A DNA stretch of 43,199 nucleotides from Sulfuricella sp. (GTDB lineage Bacteria; Pseudomonadota; Gammaproteobacteria; Burkholderiales; Sulfuricellaceae): NCBI GenBank assembly GCA_018336195.1, contig JAGXQV010000054.1:1-43199 (forward strand), read 5' to 3'. Position numbers and translations under genes: made by a program. The notes below the pieces were generated by a model that made no database searches, was not told the origin of the DNA, and saw only the letters and a list, made by a program, of their open reading frames with translations. Position 1 is the first letter of the stretch. Each line of letters opens with the position of its first letter. Below are positions 30,675 through 38,934 of the stretch, in pieces.

Positions 30675-32551
30675 TTTGCTTCCCCTCCGGGCTGGGGAGT
30701 CAAATCGCGGATCCGGGATTGCAGGGCGGTGCGGTCGAAAGCCGCGACATTGTTTTTGGCGAGCGCCGCGGCGCGCTGGTAATAGTCGAGAGCCAACTTT
30801 TCCTGTCCAAGTTGATCCAGGCTGACAGCGAGGTTGTAGACGTAGTCGGGATTATCCGGATTGCCGCTGTAAGCACGAAAAAACGCGCTTTGCGCTTCCG
30901 CCCAGCGGGATTGGCGGAAATACAGGTTGCCCAGGGCAAAGTGGGCCGCCAGGGCGTTGGGATTTTTCGCCAGCAGGTTTTTCAGGCGACTTTCATGCTG
31001 AACCGGATCGCTCATCCCTTGCAAGGACGTCAGCCCCGCCAGGGCTTCCGCGTCGTTGGGATCGTTTTCCAGCATCCGGTTGTAGATCGCAGCCGCTTGG
31101 GCAGGCTGCTGCCGCTGCATGGCCAGGGCGGCCATGCCTTGCAAGGCGTCACGATTACGGGGTTCCTGGCGCAACACCTGCTGGTAGAGTTGCCCGGCCT
31201 GTTCCCCGTCGCCCGTCATGAAGGCTTGATAAGCTTTCGAAAGCAGCGGATTGGTGAGTGCCGCCCCGCTGCTCCGCACGATTTTGATGCCGGCGCCGGT
31301 GGGGCCGGTTTCCTTATACGACGCGACATGCTCCATTTTCTGCGGCTCCGGCTTGGCAACCTCTTCCTTGGGGGCAGTCGGCTTGGCGACGGTGGCAGCG
31401 GACTCTTCCCGGGGAACCGCGCTTTTGCGGGCATCCGGCTTCGGCGTGGCTGCAGCCGGCGCCTCGGCGGGTTTGGGCGAAACAGGCGCGGGCTGATCCG
31501 CCGGATTCGGGGTAGCCACCTGCGCCTCGGCTGGCTTGGCAAGACTCTGGTCATCCGGCGCAGCGGGCGGTTGTGGGGCGGCAACCTCCGGGGGAGGCGG
31601 CTGAACGGTCTGACCGGGCTGCTGGATGGAAATTTGCGGCGCAGACGCCGCGGTGATTTCCTGCCAGTAGTAATAAGCCCCACCGGAGACTATCCCCAAC
31701 AATATCCCGGCGCCGATGCCATAAATGCGCATTCTCGGATTACGGGCACTCTGCTTCGCTGCGAAAACCGTTTTGGCGATTTCCTGTTGGGCGGGTTTTG
31801 TGGCAATTGTTTCGCCAGGGGGCCGCTTTTCCTTCGCTGCGGTGGCCGCAGGAGCCTTGTCTTCTTCCGGGATCGCTTGGGCCGGGGCCGGTGAGACTGC
31901 AGCGGGATTTAACTTTTCCTCGGGCAGGGGGGCAGCTTCCGGCACTTCCGGTAGGGTTACAAGCGGCTCCGGTGGTTCAATCAGGATGACCGGGGGTGGC
32001 ACCGCCAGCGTGGGTTCGATAATACTGGGAAGTTCCAGGGAAAACGCCGCCGGAATGTTCAGGGATAGAGCGGGTGGCGGTGGTGGCTCCTCGAAGGACA
32101 ACAAGTTCTCGTCAGGGGTGAGCAGGAGGGGTTCCGCCGTGGTTGCGGATTCCTCCGGCGCGGGTGCCGGGATATCCGCGAAGGAAAGCTCCAGCCGCGG
32201 CTCTTCCCGCACTTCGCCATCCACATGGAGCGACATATCCAGGACCGGCATGTCGAGGGCCAGCAACGGCTCCCCGGAAGGCGGCTCCCCTGATAACGAG
32301 GATTCGGCGGCGAGTTCCGGTACAGATGGGGGTGGCACAGGCTCCGGCTCGCCGAAGGCCATTTCCAGCGACGGGAAATCGCTGGCGGTCTCGGCTTGCG
32401 GCGCCACCTCAGGGACAGTCTCATCTACCGAAGCGGCTGCGGAAGCGCCTTCTGCCTGCTTGAGGTTGGCCTCCTCAAGCTGCTTCAGGGACTCTTTCTG
32501 TTCCTGCTTGGCGCGTTCGGCCTTCTTCAGGGCCTGCATCAATAGACTCAT
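30671..32551 (-). CDS. mshN: MshN-like TPR protein with membrane anchor
   Basis: A 626-residue protein. It starts M-S-L-L-M-Q-A-L-K-K-A-E-R-A-K, the usual MshN start, followed by an acidic, Pro-rich cytoplasmic part of about 250 residues. A membrane helix lies at about 273-295 (Y-G-I-G-A-G-I-L-L-G-I-V-S-G-G-A). A Pro/Ala/Lys-rich periplasmic linker runs to about 430, and at least four TPR units follow (A-Y-Q-A-F-M-T-G-D-G-E-Q-A-G-Q-L-Y; P-N-A-L-A-A-H-F-A-L-G-N-L-Y). TPR proteins such as PilF and MshN help secretin assembly and pilus biogenesis. It overlaps mshL and mshE by 4 bases each. It is longer than typical MshN because of the low-complexity regions. Confidence 0.82.
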   Translation of the reverse strand: MSLLMQALKKAERAKQEQKESLKQLEEANLKQAEGASAAASVDETVPEVAPQAETASDFPSLEMAFGEPEPVPPPSVPELAAESSLSGEPPSGEPLLALDMPVLDMSLHVDGEVREEPRLELSFADIPAPAPEESATTAEPLLLTPDENLLSFEEPPPPPALSLNIPAAFSLELPSIIEPTLAVPPPVILIEPPEPLVTLPEVPEAAPLPEEKLNPAAVSPAPAQAIPEEDKAPAATAAKEKRPPGETIATKPAQQEIAKTVFAAKQSARNPRMRIYGIGAGILLGIVSGGAYYYWQEITAASAPQISIQQPGQTVQPPPPEVAAPQPPAAPDDQSLAKPAEAQVATPNPADQPAPVSPKPAEAPAAATPKPDARKSAVPREESAATVAKPTAPKEEVAKPEPQKMEHVASYKETGPTGAGIKIVRSSGAALTNPLLSKAYQAFMTGDGEQAGQLYQQVLRQEPRNRDALQGMAALAMQRQQPAQAAAIYNRMLENDPNDAEALAGLTSLQGMSDPVQHESRLKNLLAKNPNALAAHFALGNLYFRQSRWAEAQSAFFRAYSGNPDNPDYVYNLAVSLDQLGQEKLALDYYQRAAALAKNNVAAFDRTALQSRIRDLTPQPGGEAK

Positions 32552-34563
32552 GGCTCACCGATTTCCATGGGCTTGGTCTTGAAACTGACGGCATCACGCT
32601 TGTCCTTGAGGAAATTCTCGCCCGGCAGGAAATTCCGATAACTCTTGTAATCGCCATCCAGGCTTGCTTCCTTGACCACCACCGGACGCATGAAGATAAC
32701 CAGTTCGGACTTGGTGGTGCTGTCGTTGCGGTTGCTGAAGGCGTCGCCGATGACCGGCATCTTGGAAAGCCCCGGCACCCCGTCGGTGCTTTTGGTCACG
32801 GTATCCTGCATGAGCCCCCCCATGATGGCGGTATGTCCATTGAAAACCTTGATGATGGATTCCATCTCGCGCACCTGGATTTCCGGAATCGGGCTGATGG
32901 TACCGGCCTGCGCCAGGGCGGGGTTGGGATCGTTGACGTAGCGAATGATCCGCGACACGGTGGGGCGGACATTCAACGTCACCATGTCGTTTTCGTCGAC
33001 TTGCGGGGTGACCGTCATCAGGAAGCCCACCGGCACGGTGTTGACGGTGGTCTGATAGACGGTGGTGCTGGCGCTGGTGGCGGTAGCCGGGGTGACTTGC
33101 ACGTTGACCGTGAAGTAGACCTTGTTGTCCACCACCTTGAGCAGCGCGGTCTGGTTGTTCAAGGCGCTGATTTTCGGGCTCGACAAGACCTTCACGTTGC
33201 CGAAGGTGTTGAGCAGCTTGATGGCGGCGGCGATGCTGCCGGAATTGGAATAGCCGATGGTCAGGCCGTTTCCGGTGCTGGAGAATGCCGTGTCGGCAAG
33301 CGGCAACTTGCCCCCGGCGATACCCTGGATGGCCGGCAAGCCGGTGGTGGGATCCAGTCCGGCCATGGAAAAGCCCGGGGCGATCTGCTGGATGAGGTTG
33401 TACTTCATGGCCGCGTCCAGATTGGAATCGCCCATGATGTTGCTGATCTGGGTGGCGCGGGTCATATCCGGCATGGGGTTGGCAACGTTGGAGAGGTCGC
33501 TGCCGGCAAAGTTCTGCCTGCCGGTCAAGCCCGCCCCGAGCGCGATACGCTTCCAGTCGATACCGGACTGATACTGGTCGTTGAGAATGACTTCCACCAC
33601 CGTTGCCTCGATCAGCACCTGGCGCTTGGCGCTGGACATCACCTGGTCGAGGAATTCCTGGATTTTTTCGTGCTGGCGTGAAGTGGCGCGCACCGCGATG
33701 ATGCCGGTTTCCGGGTTGGGGATGACCGATGCGGCCTCGCGGAAGGTGGTACGGCGAGTGGTCAGCGCCCCTCCCGCCTGAAACATAGCGGGGTTGGGAC
33801 TGCCGGCAATGGAGTTGCTGTTTCCGGCACTGCCTCGCGCCGGGGTGGGCGGCGTTACGCCGGTGCCGGTGGTGGTTTGCGTGCTGCTCTGCTCGGTGAC
33901 GGTTTCGCTGCTTCCCTCTGGAAGAACCTTGTCGGTTTCGCGCAACATGTCCTTGACGTTCTGAACCAGGGTGATCCACAAACGGTTATTGGCGGTATTG
34001 GTGACCGAAGTAGTGGAATTGTTGTTGCCTGCGCCGCCGCCCCCGCTACTCGCGCCGCCCAAATTACCGGAACCGGTGTTGGCCACCTGCGTGGCGATGC
34101 TGATGGTACTGCTCGAATCGCGGCTGATATTGACGTAATCGATCTTGTAGTTGCGCAGGTAAGGGGTATCCGGCATGACCACCAGGTTCGGGCCATCCAG
34201 TTCGTAGCGCATGTCGACCTGTTTGGAAATGCGCGTGAGGAGTTGCGGCAAGGTTTGATCGAGGGCATTGAGGGTCACGTTGCCTTCGATGCCGGGATGC
34301 AGATCGACGTTGACCTTGGCGTCGCGCGCCAGGGCGAACAGGAGTTCCTGAACCGGGACGTTGTTGACCACCACGCTGTAGGTTTCGACCTTGGGAGCGG
34401 GTCTCGGCGGTGGGATCGTGGCGGTTTTCTGAACCAGTTCCGGGATGGTCCCGGCGGTCTTGGGTTTATCCTTGAGGTGCCCTTCGGAAGGCGCGACCGG
34501 CTGCGTGCCGCATCCGGCAAGGATGAGCCCAACGAAGATCAGGATAACCGACGAAATGTGCAT
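32548..34563 (-). CDS. mshL: MshL-type secretin (outer-membrane pilus pore)
   Basis: A 671-residue secretin. The signal peptide ends in lipobox L-I-L-A-G-C with C18, so it is a lipoprotein. The secretin-N domain (Y-S-V-V-V-N-N-V-P-V-Q-E-L-L-F-A-L-A) covers about 60-130. A Ser/Gly/Thr-rich insertion sits near 165-260. The C-terminal secretin core from about 300 contains Q-V-L-I-E-A-T-V-V-E-V-I-L, V-L-S-S-P-K-I-S-A-L-N-N-Q and a late G-H-T-A-I-M-G-G-L-M. It forms the outer-membrane channel for the pilus. First gene of the assembly operon, with a strong promoter at 34715-34743. Confidence 0.93.
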   Translation of the reverse strand: MHISSVILIFVGLILAGCGTQPVAPSEGHLKDKPKTAGTIPELVQKTATIPPPRPAPKVETYSVVVNNVPVQELLFALARDAKVNVDLHPGIEGNVTLNALDQTLPQLLTRISKQVDMRYELDGPNLVVMPDTPYLRNYKIDYVNISRDSSSTISIATQVANTGSGNLGGASSGGGGAGNNNSTTSVTNTANNRLWITLVQNVKDMLRETDKVLPEGSSETVTEQSSTQTTTGTGVTPPTPARGSAGNSNSIAGSPNPAMFQAGGALTTRRTTFREAASVIPNPETGIIAVRATSRQHEKIQEFLDQVMSSAKRQVLIEATVVEVILNDQYQSGIDWKRIALGAGLTGRQNFAGSDLSNVANPMPDMTRATQISNIMGDSNLDAAMKYNLIQQIAPGFSMAGLDPTTGLPAIQGIAGGKLPLADTAFSSTGNGLTIGYSNSGSIAAAIKLLNTFGNVKVLSSPKISALNNQTALLKVVDNKVYFTVNVQVTPATATSASTTVYQTTVNTVPVGFLMTVTPQVDENDMVTLNVRPTVSRIIRYVNDPNPALAQAGTISPIPEIQVREMESIIKVFNGHTAIMGGLMQDTVTKSTDGVPGLSKMPVIGDAFSNRNDSTTKSELVIFMRPVVVKEASLDGDYKSYRNFLPGENFLKDKRDAVSFKTKPMEIGEP

Positions 34564-34714
34564 GACTGCCTAAATGGGGTGGATCAGGTATGGGCCGGTT
34601 TTTTCATTGGCAAGATTCCTAAAGGGAGGATGGTAGGGCGCCCCGTCAGCCTGACGCCAAGTCGATCGCATATGACAAGGTAATTAAAATGCCATGTTTT
34701 CCAATATTTAGGCG

Positions 34715-34743
34715 ATTTTAGGTCTTGACGAAACACTTGTCAA
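34715..34743 (-). promoter_or_regulatory. near-consensus sigma-70 promoter of the mshL operon
   Basis: On the minus strand a perfect -35 box TTGACA (34738-34743) is followed after exactly 17 bases by TAAAAT (34715-34720), one mismatch from consensus. Transcription would start near 34708. The -35 box lies within the direct repeats, so a regulator bound there would compete with or contact RNA polymerase. Confidence 0.75.
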
Positions 34744-34760
34744 ACAACGTGTCAAACAAG
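34726..34760. repeat. 12-bp-period direct repeats overlapping the mshL promoter
   Basis: TGTCAAACAA occurs at 34738-34747 and again at 34750-34759, exactly 12 bases apart. A weaker third copy (TGACGAAACA, 6 of 10) lies one further period away at 34726-34735. Such phased repeats over a -35 region are typical of a regulator binding side by side on DNA. Confidence 0.6.
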
Positions 34761-34958
34761 TTTTCCAGATGTTTGTACGGTTATTATTTTTTCGGGCAGT
34801 AACGGGCAACAAGGCCGCTAGCACCCAGCCAAGAATTTGGAGAAATCCGGCATACCTCGCGCCAAACCGGAAGGCGACGCCGCTCCCGCGCCGAGATAGC
34901 CGGGCCAAGCGTTTCCGGCCCTTGTTTATCGTCTTCCGGCAGGGTATGTTCCCTTGCC

Positions 34959-35948
34959 ATGGGTTTCCCGGATAAAAAGCTGCTGTGGGCGCTTGCCATG
35001 TCGCTGTCGCTGCATGTCGTTCTCTTGTCGGCGCCGCCGTTTGCGGTGCCGGAAAGCCATGCGCCGCGGGTACTGGAAGCACGCCTGACGCACCCGGCGC
35101 CTCCCCCTCTCCCGCCCCCCGCCAAGGCGCAACGCAAGCCGCGCCCCCGGCCCGCGCCAGTCGCCGATGTTCCTCCGCAAGTAGCGGCTGTTTCGCCCAA
35201 CACGGGTACGGCAACACCAGCGGAGCCACCACCAATTGCGCCACCCGACGCAGCGCCGCCAAAGCCCGCCCCGCCTTCGCCCCCCGAGACGCCGCAGGTC
35301 GCGCAAACCACCCTGCCGAGCCATGCCTGGCTGCGCTTCGACGTGATCAAAGGGGAACATGGGCTGATCGTGGGCCGGGCGATACATACCTGGCAGCGCA
35401 GCGGCGAAGCTTATGAACTGAGCAGCGTGACCGAGGCGACCGGGCCATTTTCCTGGTTCATTACCGGCCAGCACCTCCAGGTCAGCAAGGGACGTATCGG
35501 ACCCGCCGGTTTGCAACCGGAATCTTTCCGCGCCCAGCGCGGCAAAACGGAAAAGACCGACACGGCACAATTCGACTGGGCCGCCATGACCCTGCATCTC
35601 GACAGCGAAGGCAGCCAGCGCGACGTCAAGCTGATTCCGGGTGTGCGCGACATGCTGAGCTTCGTCTACCAGTTCGCCTTTTCCCTGCCGGAACAGGGCG
35701 ATATCCGCGTCGACCTGACCAACGGACGCAAGCTCGACAGCTACCGCTACCGGATCGTCGGCGAGGAGGATCTGGAGACTCCGCTGGGCGTGCTGAAAGC
35801 CCTGCACCTTACGAAATTGCACAACCCCGGCGAAGAAGGCACGGAAATCTGGCTGGGTATGGATTATCATTACCTCCCCGTAAAAATTCGCCAAATCGAC
35901 AAACAGGGCGACCGTTTTGAACAAGCGGTCGCCGAAATCCGGTACTAA
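34959..35948 (+). CDS. DUF3108 domain-containing protein
   Basis: A 329-residue protein. It has an N-terminal hydrophobic segment (about 8-28: L-L-W-A-L-A-M-S-L-S-L-H-V-V-L-L), a long Pro-rich spacer (about 45-125) and a C-terminal DUF3108 domain (about 128-329). That domain is a beta-rich, probably lipid- or cell-wall-facing fold: F-D-V-I-K-G-E-H-G-L-I-V-G; L-P-V-K-I-R-Q-I-D-K-Q-G-D. The spacer and anchor resemble TonB-like architecture, suggesting that it spans the periplasm. It is followed after 3 bases by the rRNA methyltransferase gene, an arrangement common in betaproteobacteria. Function unknown. Confidence 0.85.
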   Translation: MGFPDKKLLWALAMSLSLHVVLLSAPPFAVPESHAPRVLEARLTHPAPPPLPPPAKAQRKPRPRPAPVADVPPQVAAVSPNTGTATPAEPPPIAPPDAAPPKPAPPSPPETPQVAQTTLPSHAWLRFDVIKGEHGLIVGRAIHTWQRSGEAYELSSVTEATGPFSWFITGQHLQVSKGRIGPAGLQPESFRAQRGKTEKTDTAQFDWAAMTLHLDSEGSQRDVKLIPGVRDMLSFVYQFAFSLPEQGDIRVDLTNGRKLDSYRYRIVGEEDLETPLGVLKALHLTKLHNPGEEGTEIWLGMDYHYLPVKIRQIDKQGDRFEQAVAEIRY

Positions 35949-35951
35949 ATC

Positions 35952-37220
35952 ATGCAACTAACCCCTACCCGCCTCGGCCATCTGGTTCATGCCCTAGCCG
36001 AAGTCCTGGCTTTCACCTATCCGGCGGATGCCGTCCTGAGCCGCTATTTCCGTTTCAACCGCGACCTCGGCATGGCCGATCGCGCCTTCATCGCCGATAA
36101 CACTTACGCCATCCTGCGCCGCCTGCGCTGGTTGCAACTGCTCGCCGCGCCGCAACTCACGCCGCGCCGTCTGGCGCTGGCCGCGCTGGCCAAGCTGCAA
36201 GGACTGAACTTGCGCGAATTGCGCCCCCTGTTGTTGGAGGACGAGGGGGAAGTGGAGTGGCTGGAGACGGTCAAGGCCGCCAGCCTGGACGATCAACCGC
36301 TGGCGGTTCGCCTGGATTTGCCGGACTGGCTGCTGGAACGTCTGCAAACTTTTCTGGGCGACGAGGAGATCGTGACACTGGCGCGCGGCTTGCAGCAGGC
36401 GGCGCCGCTGGATTTGCGCGTGAATACCCTGTTGGCGAGCCGCGAAGGCGTGTCGCAGGCGCTCGCTGCCGAAGGCATGGAGGCCGAGGCCACGCCTTAT
36501 TCGCCGATGGGCCTGCGGCTCAAGTCCAAACCGGCGCTCAACAAACACCCGCTGTTCCTGACCGGCAAGATCGAGGTGCAGGACGAGGGCAGCCAGTTGC
36601 TGGGGCTGCTGGTTGCGCCGCGGCGCGGTGAAATGGTGGCGGATTTTTGCGCCGGAGCGGGCGGCAAGACCCTGCTGCTGGGCGCGCTGATGCAATCGCT
36701 GGGGCGGCTGTATGCCTTCGACGTCTCGGAAAAACGCCTCAGCCAGTTGAAACCGCGCCTCAAGCGCTCGGGACTCTCCAACATCCAGCCGCAACTGATC
36801 GCCAACGAAAACGACATCAAGATCAAGCGCCTGGCCGGCAAGCTCGACCGGGTGCTGGTGGACGCGCCGTGCAGCGGCCTGGGAACCCTGCGTCGCAATC
36901 CCGACCTGAAGTGGCGCCAGCAGCCCTCGGACATCGAGGAACTGACCGCCAAGCAGGCCAACATCCTCAACGCCGCCGCGCGCCTGGTAAAAAAAGGCGG
37001 ACGACTGGTGTACGCGACGTGCAGCATCCTGCCCGAGGAAAACGAGCGCATCGTCGAGGCGTTTCTGGCCACCCACCCGGAATTCACTCAACTCGACTGC
37101 GCGGACTTACTGAAGCGCCAGCAAGTGGCGTTGGGCACCGGAAAAAATCTGCGTCTTTATCCGCAAGTACACGGCACGGACGGTTTTTTTGCGGCGGTGC
37201 TGGAAAAATCCGGCACTTAG
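35952..37220 (+). CDS. rsmB: RsmB-type 16S rRNA (cytosine-5) methyltransferase
   Basis: A 422-residue enzyme of the NOL1/NOP2/sun family. The N-terminal third is an all-helical NusB-like RNA-binding part (F-R-F-N-R-D-L-G-M-A-D-R-A-F-I-A). The SAM domain has V-A-D-F-C-A-G-A-G-G-K-T. Both catalytic cysteines are present: C307 in D-A-P-C-S-G-L-G and C357 in Y-A-T-C-S-I-L-P-E-E-N. RsmB methylates C967 of 16S rRNA. Other members of the family modify different sites, so the exact target is inferred. It is translationally close (3 bases) to the DUF3108 gene. Confidence 0.85.
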   Translation: MQLTPTRLGHLVHALAEVLAFTYPADAVLSRYFRFNRDLGMADRAFIADNTYAILRRLRWLQLLAAPQLTPRRLALAALAKLQGLNLRELRPLLLEDEGEVEWLETVKAASLDDQPLAVRLDLPDWLLERLQTFLGDEEIVTLARGLQQAAPLDLRVNTLLASREGVSQALAAEGMEAEATPYSPMGLRLKSKPALNKHPLFLTGKIEVQDEGSQLLGLLVAPRRGEMVADFCAGAGGKTLLLGALMQSLGRLYAFDVSEKRLSQLKPRLKRSGLSNIQPQLIANENDIKIKRLAGKLDRVLVDAPCSGLGTLRRNPDLKWRQQPSDIEELTAKQANILNAAARLVKKGGRLVYATCSILPEENERIVEAFLATHPEFTQLDCADLLKRQQVALGTGKNLRLYPQVHGTDGFFAAVLEKSGT

Positions 37221-37280
37221 CCGGAAGGTGAGAGACGTAGCCCGGGTTGCGCTTCAGCGGCCCGGTCGATCGTGGGATAC

Positions 37281-37300
37281 GCGGCGCCGCAAGGCGCCGC
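37281..37300. terminator. GC-rich hairpin between convergent genes, possible bidirectional terminator
   Basis: GCGGCGCC at 37281-37288 pairs perfectly with GGCGCCGC at 37293-37300 around GCAA, between the stops of rsmB and the small exported protein gene. A degenerate GTAGCCCGGGTTGCGC repeat unit precedes it. No T-run on either side, so function is uncertain. Confidence 0.4.
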
Positions 37301-37315
37301 GGGTGTTTCAGGCGT

Positions 37316-37579
37316 TTACTTCCAGCCGGCCTTGATCTCGCATTCCTTCATTTCCTTGGGATGGCTCTTTTCCCACTGGGAGATGGACTGGGTTTCATTG
37401 CTGTCCATCTTGTCGTTCATACATTCGCAGTATTTCCGGACTACCGAGGCTTTCGCGCCTTCGTCCTTGTTGTCGGCGATGCATTTGTTGATCCATTTCG
37501 CATCGTCGGCGTCGGCCAGGGCCGAGCCGCTGAACAGCAGAGCAGCAGCAAGAAACAGCATGCGGATAGGGGATTTCAT
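37316..37579 (-). CDS. small exported cysteine-containing protein
   Basis: An 87-residue protein with a clear signal peptide (M-K-S-P-I-R-M-L-F-L-A-A-A-L-L-F-S-G-S-A-L-A, cut near 22). The mature 65 residues are helical and charged, with four cysteines: K-C-I-A-D, Y-C-E-C-M-N and K-E-C-E-I. The C-x-C and flanking cysteines could form two disulfides or bind a metal. A GGAGGTA Shine-Dalgarno precedes the ATG. Found as a conserved hypothetical type in betaproteobacteria, to my recollection. No function known. Confidence 0.75.
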   Translation of the reverse strand: MKSPIRMLFLAAALLFSGSALADADDAKWINKCIADNKDEGAKASVVRKYCECMNDKMDSNETQSISQWEKSHPKEMKECEIKAGWK

Positions 37580-37726
37580 GGGATACCTCCTGGCTATTCA
37601 TGGGTTGGGAATATGGGGCGACTCGTCCGCGTCGGGTACGTCGGTTGGCGAACCAACGGGAAAGAACATGGTAGCACCGCGGGAAGTCAGGCGCCCAAAC
37701 CCTTTTTCAGCGTGCGCCGAGGCAGA

Positions 37727-38821
37727 TCAGGCGGCGCACACCACGCGGTTGCGCCCACCCTCCTTGGCTTGGTATAGCGCCGCGTCGGCGGCGGCGATGA
37801 GATCGCGGATACGCAGGCTGGCGTCACCACCTTCCGGGCCGGCGGGAAGCTGGGCAACACCGATGGAAATGGTCAGCGGGACGGCTTCGCCGGGAAGCGG
37901 CTCGAACAGCTCGGATTCGATGGATGCACGGGTACGTTCGGCGACTTCGGCGGCGTGGCGCAGATTGGCCTGGGGCAGCAGCACCACGAATTCCTCGCCG
38001 CCGTAGCGGGCGAGGACATCGCTGGCACGCAACTGCCCTTTTATTTTTGCGGCGATGTGGCGCAGCACCTCGTCGCCCGCCTGGTGGCCGAGGCTGTCGT
38101 TGATCCGCTTGAACTTATCCAGGTCGAGAAACATGCACGACAGCGGCAGGTCATGGCGTTGCGCGAAATTGATCTCTTCCAGGCAACGGTGCTCGAAATA
38201 GCGGCGGTTGTTGATGCCGGTGAGCGGGTCGGTCAGACCGATCTGCTTGAGGCGCTCATGATTGAGGGTGTTTTCCAGGCTGATCGCGACGATGGCGGCG
38301 AGGCGTTCGAGGAAGTCGGTGGCGCTGTCGCTGCTAAAGCGGTCCGCCTTGAAACTGCCCAGATTGAGGCTGCCGATCACTTCACCCTGGCGCTGCAAGG
38401 GTAGCATCGCCACCGAGGCAATCCCGACCGGCATGGTACCGACCAGATCGACATGGCGCGGGGTATGGCAGGCACCGAGGTAGGGAAGCGGCGCGGAGCC
38501 ATAGAAATCTTCCAGTACCGTCGAATTCTCCAGGAAAACCAGGCTGGCGGCCTTGCTGCGGTCCTTGAGTTCGGCATCCAGCATACGGGCGATTTCGTAT
38601 TCGGGATCGACCAGCAGCAGCCCGACCGCGTCAAGCTCGAAAACCACGCGGTAATCCTGGAGGATGATCCGCACCAGGTCGGCGGGGGTGTGCGCACCGA
38701 TCAGACGGCGCTCCAGCCGGTCGAAGCGCCGCATCTTCTCTTCGTTGTGCCGAGCTTCGTCGAGCAAGCTCTGAAGCTGGCGGCGCAAGTATTGGTTTTC
38801 GATTTGCAGATCGTGGTCCAT
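37727..38821 (-). CDS. GAF/DUF484-like diguanylate cyclase
   Basis: A 364-residue soluble protein. A short N-terminal coiled coil (about 5-40) leads to a GAF-like domain resembling DUF484 (about 42-185; V-G-T-M-P-V-G-I-A-S-V-A-M-L-P-L). The GGDEF domain follows, with active site G-G-E-E-F at 274-278 and an intact product-inhibition I-site R-A-S-D at 265-268, five residues upstream. It should therefore make cyclic di-GMP from two GTP and be feedback-inhibited. No EAL or HD-GYP domain. Its product could bear on pilus and surface attachment, although the MshE sensor domain in this window is degenerate. Divergent from the SulP transporter gene. Confidence 0.93.
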   Translation of the reverse strand: MDHDLQIENQYLRRQLQSLLDEARHNEEKMRRFDRLERRLIGAHTPADLVRIILQDYRVVFELDAVGLLLVDPEYEIARMLDAELKDRSKAASLVFLENSTVLEDFYGSAPLPYLGACHTPRHVDLVGTMPVGIASVAMLPLQRQGEVIGSLNLGSFKADRFSSDSATDFLERLAAIVAISLENTLNHERLKQIGLTDPLTGINNRRYFEHRCLEEINFAQRHDLPLSCMFLDLDKFKRINDSLGHQAGDEVLRHIAAKIKGQLRASDVLARYGGEEFVVLLPQANLRHAAEVAERTRASIESELFEPLPGEAVPLTISIGVAQLPAGPEGGDASLRIRDLIAAADAALYQAKEGGRNRVVCAA

Positions 38822-38934
38822 AGAGACTTTAACGACCCGTGGCGGCGGTACTTGAGGGCAAGCTGCGGAATCGCCGCGATATGGGGGACGGGCTGTGATA
38901 CATTGATGGCGTTTACGTGACGGAGTGGTCGGCG

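Larger units (their letters stand above)
34564..34958. other. intergenic regulatory region between mshL and the DUF3108 gene
   Basis: 395 bases between divergent genes with no coding signal. It contains the mshL promoter and the 12-bp direct repeats listed separately, and an AT-rich stretch at 34681-34720. The leader of the mshL transcript would be about 145 bases. Nothing recognisable as a promoter for the DUF3108 gene was found. Confidence 0.6.

Noticed and set aside
34679..34696. Sigma-54-like sequence upstream of mshL (TGGCAT-N5 and TTAC on the minus strand)
   Set aside because: The essential GC of the -12 element is AC, and a near-perfect sigma-70 promoter lies 20 bases further upstream.
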